A DNA stretch of 64,000 bases from assembly GCA_030625815.1 (NCBI GenBank), contig DAOUQF010000002.1, forward strand, positions 62,001 through 126,000, read 5' to 3'. Origin of the DNA: Eubacteriales bacterium. GTDB lineage: Bacteria > Bacillota > Clostridia > Tissierellales > GPF-1. This document shows positions 55,752 to 63,369 of this stretch, in pieces. Within the stretch, counting starts at the first letter, position 1. Every line of letters starts with the position of its first letter. The notes beneath the pieces are model-generated. The model did not search any database. It was not told the origin of the DNA and worked only from the letters and a program-made list of their open reading frames with translations. A program made the position numbers and the translations under genes.

Positions 55752-56311
55752 AGATGGAGACAGATTGGTTAACGCCAAACCGTTACTCGCGGCCTCAGCG
55801 CCCGATGGAGGAAATTCGAGGGATCGTGATCCATTGGGTGGCGAATCCCCACACAAACGCGAAGGCCAATCGGGATTATTTTGAATCGAGGAAATCGGGC
55901 ATCCTTGGATTTGGATCCGCCCATGAGATTATTGGACTCAAGGGCGAGGTGATCTTGTGCATTCCGGAAATGGAGATGGCGTATCATGTGGGGGCAAGAA
56001 AATATTGTCCCGAAGCCATTCGAGCCTTGTCGGCCTATCCGAACAATTGCACCTACGGAATCGAACTCTGCCATGTCGACTGGGAGGGACGGATGACAAG
56101 GAAAACCCTGGAGTCGCTGATTCTTCGCTTGTCGGTCCTTTGTCGGCGCTGGGCGCTGGATCCCGTGACAGCCCTCTATCAGCACCATGAGATTGTCGGC
56201 TTTAAGGATTGCCCGCGCTGGTGGGTGCGGCATGAGGCGGATTGGGAAGCATTGAAATGGTTGGTGCGGTCTCAGATGGAAACCGGAGAAAGCTGTTTGA
56301 AGTTTGACTAA
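55748..56311 (+). CDS. N-acetylmuramoyl-L-alanine amidase (Amidase_2/T7 lysozyme-like)
   Basis: A 187-residue zinc amidase that cuts between MurNAc and the stem peptide. Ligands are visible: IVIHWVA (first His), LYQHHEIVGFKDCPRWW (second His and the Cys/Asp position). There is no signal peptide, so export would depend on a holin-like route, consistent with the coupled YvrJ gene. Cluster position suggests a cell-lysis, spore or prophage-derived module; no other phage genes are nearby. Confidence 0.9.
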   Translation: MKMETDWLTPNRYSRPQRPMEEIRGIVIHWVANPHTNAKANRDYFESRKSGILGFGSAHEIIGLKGEVILCIPEMEMAYHVGARKYCPEAIRALSAYPNNCTYGIELCHVDWEGRMTRKTLESLILRLSVLCRRWALDPVTALYQHHEIVGFKDCPRWWVRHEADWEALKWLVRSQMETGESCLKFD

Positions 56312-56351
56312 AGGAGGTGGATGGGGTACAAAGAGGATAAGGAGGCAGACG

Positions 56352-57254
56352 ATGAAAGAGCTCTTTATCATTTATAACCCATCCGCCGGTCGGCAATGGG
56401 AGCAAGATAAGGTTTTTGAGATTGCACGACAGGTTCAATTAAGAACAGACTGGATTGTCAGCCTTTACGCCACAAAGGGACCCAGAGACGCGGAGCGCAT
56501 GGCGTCGACGATGATGGAACGGGACGTGGAGATTGTGATGGCTGCAGGCGGCGATGGAACGATCCATGAGGTGATCAATGGATTGATGAAGCATGAAAAG
56601 CGGCCGCGATTGGCTATTTTGCCGGCGGGGACGGTGAATGACTTTGCACGTCAACTCAAGCTCCCCAACTCAGTTGGGGATGTTGTGGATATGTTGGTGG
56701 CCGAACAGGTGCAGATTGTGGATGTCGGACAGGTGAATGAACGATTTTTTATCAATGTTGCCGCGGGCGGTGCCTTTACGAGCATTGCTCATGAGATGGC
56801 ATCGGAGTGGAAAACCTGGTTTGGAAGATTGGCGTATTATGTGCAGGGAGCGGTCAAGGTTCCCGAGGAGATTTCAAAGTCCTATCTATTGACCTTTGAA
56901 ACCCCGGAAAATACCTTTACGGTGGATACCCTCTTGTTTCTCGTCTCCAATACGGCGAGTGTAGGGGGATTTTCCCGCGCGTTGCCCGATGCGTCCTATC
57001 AGGACGGCAAGTTTGATTGCTTGGTGATCGAACAGGCGCCGATCCCGGAATTGATGGAGATCTTTACGCGGTTTTTGATGGGGATCCATGTGCAGCATGA
57101 TCGCGTTCATCATTTTCAAACCCAGGAGTTGATCATCAATGGACTGAGCAATGTGCCGCTTGATGTGGATGGAGAGCGGGGCGATCTTTTGCCCGTGCAA
57201 TTTCATATGGAACCGGGAGCCATTGAAGTGATTGTTGTGCCGGAAGATTTTTAG
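56352..57254 (+). CDS. Diacylglycerol kinase-family lipid kinase
   Basis: A 300-residue protein of the DAGK/YegS/BmrU family. The phosphate-binding IIYNPSAG, the AAGGDGTIHEVING nucleotide loop and LPAGTVNDFARQL signature are present, with the typical C-terminal VDGERGD segment. It phosphorylates a lipid alcohol, perhaps diacylglycerol recycled from lipoteichoic acid synthesis. RBS AAGGAGG before ATG 56352. Confidence 0.92.
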   Translation: MKELFIIYNPSAGRQWEQDKVFEIARQVQLRTDWIVSLYATKGPRDAERMASTMMERDVEIVMAAGGDGTIHEVINGLMKHEKRPRLAILPAGTVNDFARQLKLPNSVGDVVDMLVAEQVQIVDVGQVNERFFINVAAGGAFTSIAHEMASEWKTWFGRLAYYVQGAVKVPEEISKSYLLTFETPENTFTVDTLLFLVSNTASVGGFSRALPDASYQDGKFDCLVIEQAPIPELMEIFTRFLMGIHVQHDRVHHFQTQELIINGLSNVPLDVDGERGDLLPVQFHMEPGAIEVIVVPEDF

Positions 57255-57281
57255 GCATGGAAAGTTAGGGTAAATGAAAGG

Positions 57282-57348
57282 AGAACATCCGTATATGCGG
57301 GTTTTGCGTGATCGCTGAACTCAGTATTGAAGCGGGTGTTCTTTTTTT
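57282..57348 (+). terminator. Long-loop terminator after the lipid kinase gene
   Basis: AGAACATCCG (57282-57291) pairs with CGGGTGTTCT (57333-57342), followed by seven Ts. The loop of about 40 bases may fold further; a structured leader for the next gene cannot be excluded. Confidence 0.55.
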
Positions 57349-57450
57349 GCAAGATTGATTCTTCCTAAAACTCCAACATTGGAACCCTTGCGGCGGAGGA
57401 ATGGGCGACTCTATAATGAGGGTAAAGAAATGTATCAGAAGGAGTTGCGA

Positions 57451-58041
57451 ATGAAAATCATTGATATCACTATGGAATTATCGGCGGACATGAATACCTA
57501 TACCAGCCTGCCACCGATCCGACAGACTTTCCTGAGGAGAATAGGAGCAGATAATTATGTGAATGTTACGGAAATTGAAATGAACAATCATGTAGGAACT
57601 CATGTGGATGCACCGAATCACTTTGTGGAAACGGGCCGCATGATGGATGAAGTAAAGATGGAAGAGTTGATGGGGAATGCGCAATTGATTGCCGTTCCAG
57701 AAGACTTGACTATCGACGCTGACTGGGTGGATGGATTGAATCTGACGGAATCCAAAGTGATCTTTTGCTTTGGCGAAGCGCGGTTTGATCGAAAGCTGGA
57801 CTATTTTACAATTGAAGCGGTAAAGAGGCTTTATGACCGCGCGGTGCGTTTGATCGGCACCGATTGCGTCAGCATCGACAGCAAGACAACGGGCAACAAG
57901 ATCCATCGCACCGTCTTTGGTTTGGATATGCTGGTGGTGCCAGGGCTTGTGGTAGCGGAATTGGAATCGAAAACCTATGATCTTTGGTTTTTCCGGTTGC
58001 AACCAAGGGCGCCGAAGGAGCGCCGGCACGGGTCGTGCTGA
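57451..58041 (+). pseudogene. Cyclase family (kynurenine formamidase-like) protein, C-terminus frameshifted
   Basis: A 196-residue frame with the metal-binding signature NNHVGTHVDAPNHF and the later GTDCVSIDS, of the cyclase/formamidase family, which hydrolyses amides or lactones such as N-formylkynurenine. At about 57983 the frame departs from the family: the usual hydrophobic end (LVFPVATKGAEGAPARVVLI) appears in the next frame, while this frame ends RLQPRAPKERRHGSC. One missing T would restore it. The active site is intact, so a residual protein may still work. ATG 57451 follows GAAGGAG. Confidence 0.75.
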
Positions 58042-58277
58042 TTGATCAGGAAGCGCCGGCAAGAAGCATCATTGATATTTCAGAACCCCTTTACGATGAT
58101 GTCATCAAATACAAGAGCCTGAAACCATACAGGAGAACCTGGGTGCGGGATTATCATGATGCGGACGGCAATGATATGCGCATGTCCTCTTTCCAGATGA
58201 CTTCCCATGTCGGCACCCACATCGATGCGCCGATGCATTATATTGCTGATGGAAAAAGAATGGTTCGATTTGGTTGA
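57984..58277 (+). pseudogene. Continuation of the cyclase plus truncated second cyclase domain
   Basis: This frame finishes the first cyclase (LVFPVATKGAEGAPARVVLI) and runs straight into a new N-terminus, IIDISEPLYDDVIKYKSL, ending soon after a second SHVGTHIDAPMHYIADGK signature. About 65 residues of the second domain remain; the other two thirds are missing. The end coincides with the -35 box of the following operon, as if a rearrangement cut the gene here. No own start or ribosome site is evident. Confidence 0.72.
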
Positions 58278-58302
58278 ATTATTTGAAAACAGGTGATATA
58301 CT
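58274..58302 (+). promoter_or_regulatory. Promoter of the aldolase-dehydrogenase-kinase operon
   Basis: TTGAAT (58274-58279), 17-base spacer, TATACT (58297-58302). Confidence 0.6.
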
Positions 58303-58315
58303 AAGTTTGTTAATG

Positions 58316-58340
58316 AAACCTAGTTTCAATATGTAAAACT
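58316..58340 (+). repeat. Operator-like direct repeat, copy 1
   Basis: AAACCTAGTTTCAATATGTAAAACT spelled as AAACCTAGTTT at 58316 and ATGTAAAACT at 58331; it matches copy 2 at 58398 in all but three positions and lies 14 bases after the -10 box. Confidence 0.7.
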
Positions 58341-58397
58341 TTGGCGATAAAGTCTGGATCTTTGACGAGAAAGACTATTTCTTATAAACTGCTTGTA

Positions 58398-58424
58398 AAA
58401 CCTAGTTTTATTATGTAAAACTAG
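58398..58424 (+). promoter_or_regulatory. Operator-like palindrome, copy 2
   Basis: Perfect inverted repeat CTAGTTTTA (58402-58410) and TAAAACTAG (58416-58424) around TTATG, 82 bases after copy 1 and just before the aldolase ribosome site. The same TAAAACTAG half-site recurs at 61746 before tctC. The regulator gene is not in the window. Confidence 0.75.
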
Positions 58425-58445
58425 AAGGGAAAAGGAGAAAAAGTT

Positions 58446-59327
58446 ATGTTTAAAATGAAAGGCGTAGTACCTCCAATGATTACACCCTTTGACAAAGATG
58501 GAAACCTTGATGTTCCTGCTTTGGAAACCTTAGTCACATATTTGAAGGATGAAGTCGATGGACTTTTTATCACAGGTTCTTATGGCGCAGGCGCGTTGAT
58601 GAGCTTGGAAGAACGAAAGCAGGTTGCTGAAACAACATGCAAGGTTGTTGAAGGAAAGATTCCGGTGATTACTATGATCGGATCTACAAACAACCGAGAC
58701 AGCGTAGAATTAGCGAAGCATTCGGAATCAGTTGGAGCTACGGCGGTTGCTGCGGTCGGTCCTTATTATTTCAAACATAATAAAGAAAGTCTTTTGGCAT
58801 TCTACAAAGATTTAATTGATGCTGTTGATATCCCGGTTTATCTGTATAACAATCCAGGATTCCAAGGCTATGAAATTGGTCTTGATCTATTGAAGGAATT
58901 GAAAGCCATTGGTCTTGCCGGTGTGAAGGATGCGACATTCGATATCTTGACACATGCGACTTATCAACGAGTTCTTGTTGATGAAAGCTTTGACCTTGCT
59001 TTGGGAACAGAGGCGATGTGGTTGTCTGCACGGTCTTTGGGCACAGAAGCCTTTATTCCAGGACTTGCCAATGCATTCCCAGAGATCTGCCAAAAGATGT
59101 ACAAAGAAGGCATGGAAGGCGACTATGAAGCCTGCAAGAATACACAGTTTGAAGTCAATCAAATGCGCGACATCATGTACTTGGCAAAATCAACACAATT
59201 GGCAATCTATGCAATGCTGGAAATCCGCGGTATTGTAACCTGCTACCCACGGGCGCCGTTTGTTCCTGCATCGGAAGAAGAAAAGGCCAATATCAAACAA
59301 GCCCTATTGGACCTTGGTGTCCTTTAA
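58446..59327 (+). CDS. DapA/N-acetylneuraminate lyase family aldolase
   Basis: A 293-residue (beta/alpha)8 class I aldolase. The Schiff-base lysine is in GVKDATFD, the catalytic tyrosine in VYLYNNPGF and the carboxylate-binding GSYGAG loop near residue 45. It is not a clear dihydrodipicolinate synthase; beside a DgoK-like kinase and a sugar-acid type transporter it more probably cleaves or dehydrates a 2-keto-3-deoxy sugar acid. RBS AAAAGGAGAA before the ATG. First gene of the operon controlled by the CTAGTTTTA sites. Confidence 0.88.
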   Translation: MFKMKGVVPPMITPFDKDGNLDVPALETLVTYLKDEVDGLFITGSYGAGALMSLEERKQVAETTCKVVEGKIPVITMIGSTNNRDSVELAKHSESVGATAVAAVGPYYFKHNKESLLAFYKDLIDAVDIPVYLYNNPGFQGYEIGLDLLKELKAIGLAGVKDATFDILTHATYQRVLVDESFDLALGTEAMWLSARSLGTEAFIPGLANAFPEICQKMYKEGMEGDYEACKNTQFEVNQMRDIMYLAKSTQLAIYAMLEIRGIVTCYPRAPFVPASEEEKANIKQALLDLGVL

Positions 59328-59402
59328 TCATACACACTGCAAGGAAATTGGTCGAGTCGTCTGATTTTCTTGCCCCCTTCTATAAAGGAAGGAGGCTAGT
59401 TA

Positions 59403-60392
59403 GTGAAAGCTAAAATTGTAATAACAGATTATAATTATGAAAATCTTGATCAGGAAAAAGAAATTTTTTCTGACTTGGGTGCGGAACTCTTTGATTTCCA
59501 ATGCCGAACGGAAGAGGAAGTGATTGCAGCCGCAAAAGATGCGGATGCTGTGATGGTTCAATTCGCTCCGATTACTCGACGCGTGCTGGAGTCCTTAAAG
59601 AATTGCAAGGTTGTGGTTCGCTATGCGGTTGGATTTGACAATATTGATCTGGGTGCAGCGACGGAGTTGGGCATTCGTGTGGTAAATATCCCCGATTATT
59701 GCACAGAGGAAGTTTCTGAACATGTCGTGATGCTGCTTTTGGCAATAGCAAGAAAACTTTGCCCTTTGAATCAAGCGGTTAAAGAGGATCATTGGGATTT
59801 CAAAGTAATGAAACCGGTTCAGCGATTGAAAGGGACGACTGTTGGTTTGATCGGGTTCGGTCGGATTGGAAGAATGGTGGCAAGGAAACTTAGTGGATTT
59901 CAATTTCGCATAGTGGTCTATGATCCTTATGTAGAGGAAGCATTAGCAGCTCAATACGGTGTTGAGTTTGTCGATTTACAAACGCTTGTGGGCGAGTCGG
60001 AGTTTCTTAGCTTGCATGTTCCTTTATACGAAGAAACGAAGCACATGATCGATAAAAATGTTTTCGGAATGATGCGTAAAAAGCCGTTTATAATCAATAC
60101 TGGACGGGGTGGGCTGATTCAGGAAGAAGATCTGATTACTGCATTGGATCAAAGGATTATTAGAGACGCTGCATTAGATGTAATGGAAACGGAACCAATT
60201 CTTTTATCGCATCCTTTGCAAAGCTATGAAAATGTGATTTTGACGCCGCATGCGGCATGGTATTCAGAAGAAGCGTTATCTGCGATTCAACTTTTTGCCG
60301 CCAAAGAGGTTGAAAGGGTTTTGAAAGGATTTGAACCAAGAAATCTTATCAATCAAGAGATAGAAAACAGTGATGCTTTACGAAAAATCTAA
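59403..60392 (+). CDS. D-isomer specific 2-hydroxyacid dehydrogenase
   Basis: A 329-residue NAD(P)-dependent oxidoreductase of the phosphoglycerate dehydrogenase/CtBP type. The Rossmann motif GLIGFGRIGRMVARKLSGF lies near residue 155; catalytic Arg (NTGRGGLIQEEDL), Glu (LDVMETEP) and His (LTPHAAWYS) are in place. There is no ACT domain, so it is not a regulated SerA. It could oxidise a 2-hydroxy sugar acid or reduce a keto acid of the pathway. It starts with GTG 59403 after GGAGG. Confidence 0.9.
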   Translation: MKAKIVITDYNYENLDQEKEIFSDLGAELFDFQCRTEEEVIAAAKDADAVMVQFAPITRRVLESLKNCKVVVRYAVGFDNIDLGAATELGIRVVNIPDYCTEEVSEHVVMLLLAIARKLCPLNQAVKEDHWDFKVMKPVQRLKGTTVGLIGFGRIGRMVARKLSGFQFRIVVYDPYVEEALAAQYGVEFVDLQTLVGESEFLSLHVPLYEETKHMIDKNVFGMMRKKPFIINTGRGGLIQEEDLITALDQRIIRDAALDVMETEPILLSHPLQSYENVILTPHAAWYSEEALSAIQLFAAKEVERVLKGFEPRNLINQEIENSDALRKI

Positions 60393-60413
60393 GGCTGACA
60401 CAAAGGAGTAGGA

Positions 60414-61445
60414 ATGATAGGCATTATTGATTGTGGGACGACGAATACCCGTGTATATATAATAGATGAGGCGGGCGATGTTGTCAGTAAGAGCTACAAG
60501 AAAGTTGGTGTGCGAGATACATCAATTACCGGTTCACGAGACGCGCTAAAGGCGGGGATTAAAGAAGCCTTTTTGGATGCTGTTGAACAAGCGGATTTGA
60601 CACTGAAGGACATTAAATGTGCGGTTGCATCCGGAATGATTACATCAGAGATTGGATTAATAGATCTTCCACATTTGATTGCGCCGGTTGGGTGTGACGA
60701 ATTGGCTGCGAATGTTAAAGTGGTTCATGATTTAAAAGTGTTTCCCTTGGATATTCCGGTAATATTCATTCGAGGAATTAAAAATGATTATGGAGATATT
60801 GGCGTATCTGAAATTCAAAAGATGGATTTTATGCGTGGAGAAGAAACACAGATCATGGGATTGTTAGATTTGGAGAAATTTCAATATCCAATGAATGTTG
60901 TTGTTTTAAGTTCTCACACGAAATTGATTCATATTAATGCGAAGGGGGAGATTGCGGGAAGTATAACAACCATTAGCGGTCAGATTTTTGAAGCGATCAA
61001 TAAGGAAACTTTTATTGGAAGTTGCATTCAATCGGATGGAAAAGAGAAAGCGTATTTTTCGAAAGACCTTTTAAGAACAGCGAATGAGAGTGTTCAGAAT
61101 GCGGGTTTCTTGCGTACTTTGCTAATGCCTCGCTTTATGCAAGTGTTGTTAGATACAGAATGGTATGAACGTCGATTCTTTGTGGACGCGGCAATCGCAG
61201 CTGAGGATATTCGTATTCTTGATGAAGCTCGAGATCATTTGCGATATTCGATGGACACCAATTTTGTTTTAGTGGGCCATAAGGAAAGATGTGAAATTTA
61301 CTCGGAACTCATCAAAGAAAAAATTTTAGGATGTCAATCAATACGATCCATTACTCAAAAGGATGAAATTGATCAATTAGCAATTCAAGGCGTGTTAACG
61401 ATCTTAAAGAATTATAAGTATGATAGTTTGGATGGATTGAATTAA
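60414..61445 (+). CDS. 2-dehydro-3-deoxygalactonokinase-like sugar acid kinase
   Basis: A 343-residue member of the DgoK family: IDCGTTNTRVYIID (phosphate 1 loop of the ASKHA fold), ASGMITSEIGLIDLPHLIAP, MRGEETQIMGLL and SSHTKLIHI are family landmarks. It would phosphorylate a 2-keto-3-deoxy sugar acid before aldol cleavage. Divergent enough that another substrate is possible. AAAGGAG precedes ATG 60414. AT content is higher and codon use more A/T-ended than in the housekeeping genes, suggesting more recent acquisition of this region. Confidence 0.8.
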   Translation: MIGIIDCGTTNTRVYIIDEAGDVVSKSYKKVGVRDTSITGSRDALKAGIKEAFLDAVEQADLTLKDIKCAVASGMITSEIGLIDLPHLIAPVGCDELAANVKVVHDLKVFPLDIPVIFIRGIKNDYGDIGVSEIQKMDFMRGEETQIMGLLDLEKFQYPMNVVVLSSHTKLIHINAKGEIAGSITTISGQIFEAINKETFIGSCIQSDGKEKAYFSKDLLRTANESVQNAGFLRTLLMPRFMQVLLDTEWYERRFFVDAAIAAEDIRILDEARDHLRYSMDTNFVLVGHKERCEIYSELIKEKILGCQSIRSITQKDEIDQLAIQGVLTILKNYKYDSLDGLN

Positions 61446-61534
61446 AAAAGCAATCATGCTAGGATGAACTCGTTGGAAAATATTTGAAATTAAATTTGAA
61501 AACTTCAACTTGTTCTCGAACCCTGAATGAGATT

Positions 61535-61577
61535 TTGACTCACTATAATAGAATTAAGTTTTATTATAGTGAGTCAA
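61535..61577. repeat. Perfect 16-base inverted repeat
   Basis: TTGACTCACTATAATA (61535-61550) and its exact complement (61562-61577) flank an 11-base centre. Each arm contains TATAAT. No T-run follows, so it is not an ordinary terminator; a regulator site or RNA hairpin is possible. Confidence 0.85.
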
Positions 61578-61745
61578 TCGAGTATGCCAAGTGGTTTACA
61601 GACAAAGTGATGAAAGGGTCATTGTTTATCCATGAGTTGGCAAACGTTTTCTATAGATTTAGATCTGGTTACTCATTCCAAGTGGAAAGTGAATATAGAA
61701 TGGTTTTTTGATCGATTGAGAAAGGGGGAAATAGAGGCGCGATCA

Positions 61746-61754
61746 TAAAACTAG
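61746..61754 (+). promoter_or_regulatory. TAAAACTAG half-site before tctC
   Basis: Identical to the right arm of the palindrome at 58402-58424. The left arm is absent, so binding, if any, would be weaker. Confidence 0.4.
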
Positions 61755-61803
61755 GATCAACAAAATAAATAAATACATACAAACAATTATGGGGGGAAAA
61801 GAA

Positions 61804-62802
61804 ATGAAAGTAAGAATAAAAGTGATTGCGTTATTATTATGTATTATGCTCACAGGTGTTTGTTTTATAGGTTGTAGTCCGACCGGATCTACAGAGGTAG
61901 CTAGCCAATTTCCTGAAAAACCAATTACAATTATTTGCCCATATGGCGCAGGCGGCGGAACGGATGCAGTAGGTCGCGCGGTAGCGGATGTTGCAAAAGA
62001 TATTTTCGGACAACCAGTTGTGGTAGAAAATAAAACGGGGGGTGTAGGCGTTGTTGGTATGACGGCCAGCATGAATGCGAAACCTGATGGTTATACGGTT
62101 GGTATGGTTGCTGTAGAATTGGTTTCTTTGCCAAAAATGGGCTTGGCGCCGGATACCTTTACGTATGAGAATTACAAGCCAATTGCGTTATTGAATGCCG
62201 ATCCATGTGCGATTACAGTAGGTATTGATGCACCGTGGAATACGCTTCAAGAGTTTCTTGAGTATGCGAAAGAGCATCCTGGTAAAGTAACTGTTGGTAA
62301 TGCGGGTTCAGGATCTATTTGGCATTTAGGTGCAATTGGTCTTGAAGAAGCGGCTGGTGTTGAATTTAAGCATATTCCATATAGTGGTGGAGCAAATCCG
62401 GTTGTTGTCGATCTATTGGGTGGACATATTGATGCGGTAGCGGTAAGTCCTGCAGAAGTGGGATCCCATGTGGAAGCAGGCAAATTGAAGATTTTGGGAA
62501 TTGCTGCTGAAGAGAGAAGTGAAAAATTTTCAGATGTTCCAACCTATAAAGAACAGGGAATTGACCTCGTGCTTGGTACATGGAGAGGTTTAGCTGTTCC
62601 TAAGGATACGCCTGATGAGATCGTTTCGATACTGGAAGAAAAGTTTATGGAAGCAGCGAATGATCCAAAGTTTGTTGAATTTCTGGAAAATGCCGGTTTG
62701 GGTCATGAGGTATTGAACTCAGAAGAGTTTGTAGCGAAAATGCAGAAAGAAGATAAATTATTAGATGCTATCTGTGAAAAATATTTAGAAACAACAGAGT
62801 AA
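61804..62802 (+). CDS. tctC: Tripartite tricarboxylate transporter substrate-binding lipoprotein (TctC/Bug family)
   Basis: A 332-residue protein with a signal peptide ending in a lipobox (FIGC, Cys near residue 23). The Bug-type anion-binding loop is FPEKPITIICPYGAGGGTDAV-like, followed by VVVENKTGGVG and the second loop HIPYSGGANPV. It captures a carboxylate outside the membrane and hands it to TctAB. ATG 61804 follows GGGGGG. Given the neighbouring kinase and aldolase, a sugar acid is a plausible ligand. Confidence 0.92.
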   Translation: MKVRIKVIALLLCIMLTGVCFIGCSPTGSTEVASQFPEKPITIICPYGAGGGTDAVGRAVADVAKDIFGQPVVVENKTGGVGVVGMTASMNAKPDGYTVGMVAVELVSLPKMGLAPDTFTYENYKPIALLNADPCAITVGIDAPWNTLQEFLEYAKEHPGKVTVGNAGSGSIWHLGAIGLEEAAGVEFKHIPYSGGANPVVVDLLGGHIDAVAVSPAEVGSHVEAGKLKILGIAAEERSEKFSDVPTYKEQGIDLVLGTWRGLAVPKDTPDEIVSILEEKFMEAANDPKFVEFLENAGLGHEVLNSEEFVAKMQKEDKLLDAICEKYLETTE

Positions 62803-62813
62803 TAAGAAGGTTG

Positions 62814-62839
62814 CAAGGGGATGGAGCACCATCCCCTTG
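62814..62839 (+). promoter_or_regulatory. Intercistronic hairpin between tctC and tctB
   Basis: CAAGGGGATGG / CCATCCCCTTG with a 4-base loop and no T-run; likely to stabilise the binding-protein message. Confidence 0.65.
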
Positions 62840-62874
62840 ATTCTTACACTAGGCTATCAAGGGAGAGATGTACG

Positions 62875-63345
62875 ATGACTGCAAAACGTCATACAACAAA
62901 GAAACAAGCGGATTTAATTGCTGCAGGAATTTTATTAATTCTGGGCATATATGTTTCCATTGAGGTATCTGGGTTTAAAAAGATTGCAAGTCTAGATATT
63001 GGACCTGCCTTTTTCCCCAAAGTGCTTGGGGGATTATTGATCGTTTTTTCAATTTTATTGGCTTTGCAAACAGTCAAGAATAATAATCAAGAGCCAGTTG
63101 AGTTTATGAATCGAAATTTATGGATTGTTTTTATTGTGGTGGGTATCTTTTCGATTGTCTTTAATTTGATTGGATTTGTATTTTCTAGCATCATGATATT
63201 GATGGTTTTGATGAAACTAATGGGTGCTGGAACTTGGAAAAAAACTCTTTTTGTTTCGACAATAACAACTTTGATTATATATGGTGTTTTCGATTATTTT
63301 TTACATGTTCCTTTACCGTGGGGAATTTTTGAAGGACTGTTTTAA
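62875..63345 (+). CDS. tctB: Tripartite tricarboxylate transporter small membrane subunit (TctB)
   Basis: A 156-residue protein with four membrane helices (LIAAGILLILGIYVSIEV, FFPKVLGGLLIVFSILLAL, NLWIVFIVVGIFSIVFNLIG, and the C-terminal VSTITTLIIYGVFDYFL). Order and topology fit TctB. ATG 62875 follows GGGAGAG; an upstream in-frame ATG (62821) lies in the hairpin and is unlikely to be used. Confidence 0.88.
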   Translation: MTAKRHTTKKQADLIAAGILLILGIYVSIEVSGFKKIASLDIGPAFFPKVLGGLLIVFSILLALQTVKNNNQEPVEFMNRNLWIVFIVVGIFSIVFNLIGFVFSSIMILMVLMKLMGAGTWKKTLFVSTITTLIIYGVFDYFLHVPLPWGIFEGLF

Positions 63346-63369
63346 TCATTAAGAAAGTGGAGAGTGGAA

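Larger units (their letters stand above)
61446..61803 (+). other. Intergenic region with a long inverted repeat and a TAAAACTAG site
   Basis: AT-rich. An open stretch at 61484-61711 has no ribosome site or recognisable protein and contains the inverted repeat described separately, so I do not call it a gene. TAAAACTAG at 61746-61754 repeats the half-site of the upstream operon. No clear terminator for the kinase gene is seen unless the inverted repeat serves. Confidence 0.5.

Noticed and set aside
57255-57450. Riboswitch-like structured leader before the cyclase gene
   Set aside because: A long-loop hairpin with a T tail explains the region as the terminator of the lipid kinase gene; no known riboswitch core is recognisable.
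61484-61711. Open frame of 75 codons between the kinase and tctC genes
   Set aside because: It has only a TTG start, no ribosome site and no recognisable protein, and it contains a perfect inverted repeat; intergenic origin is more likely.
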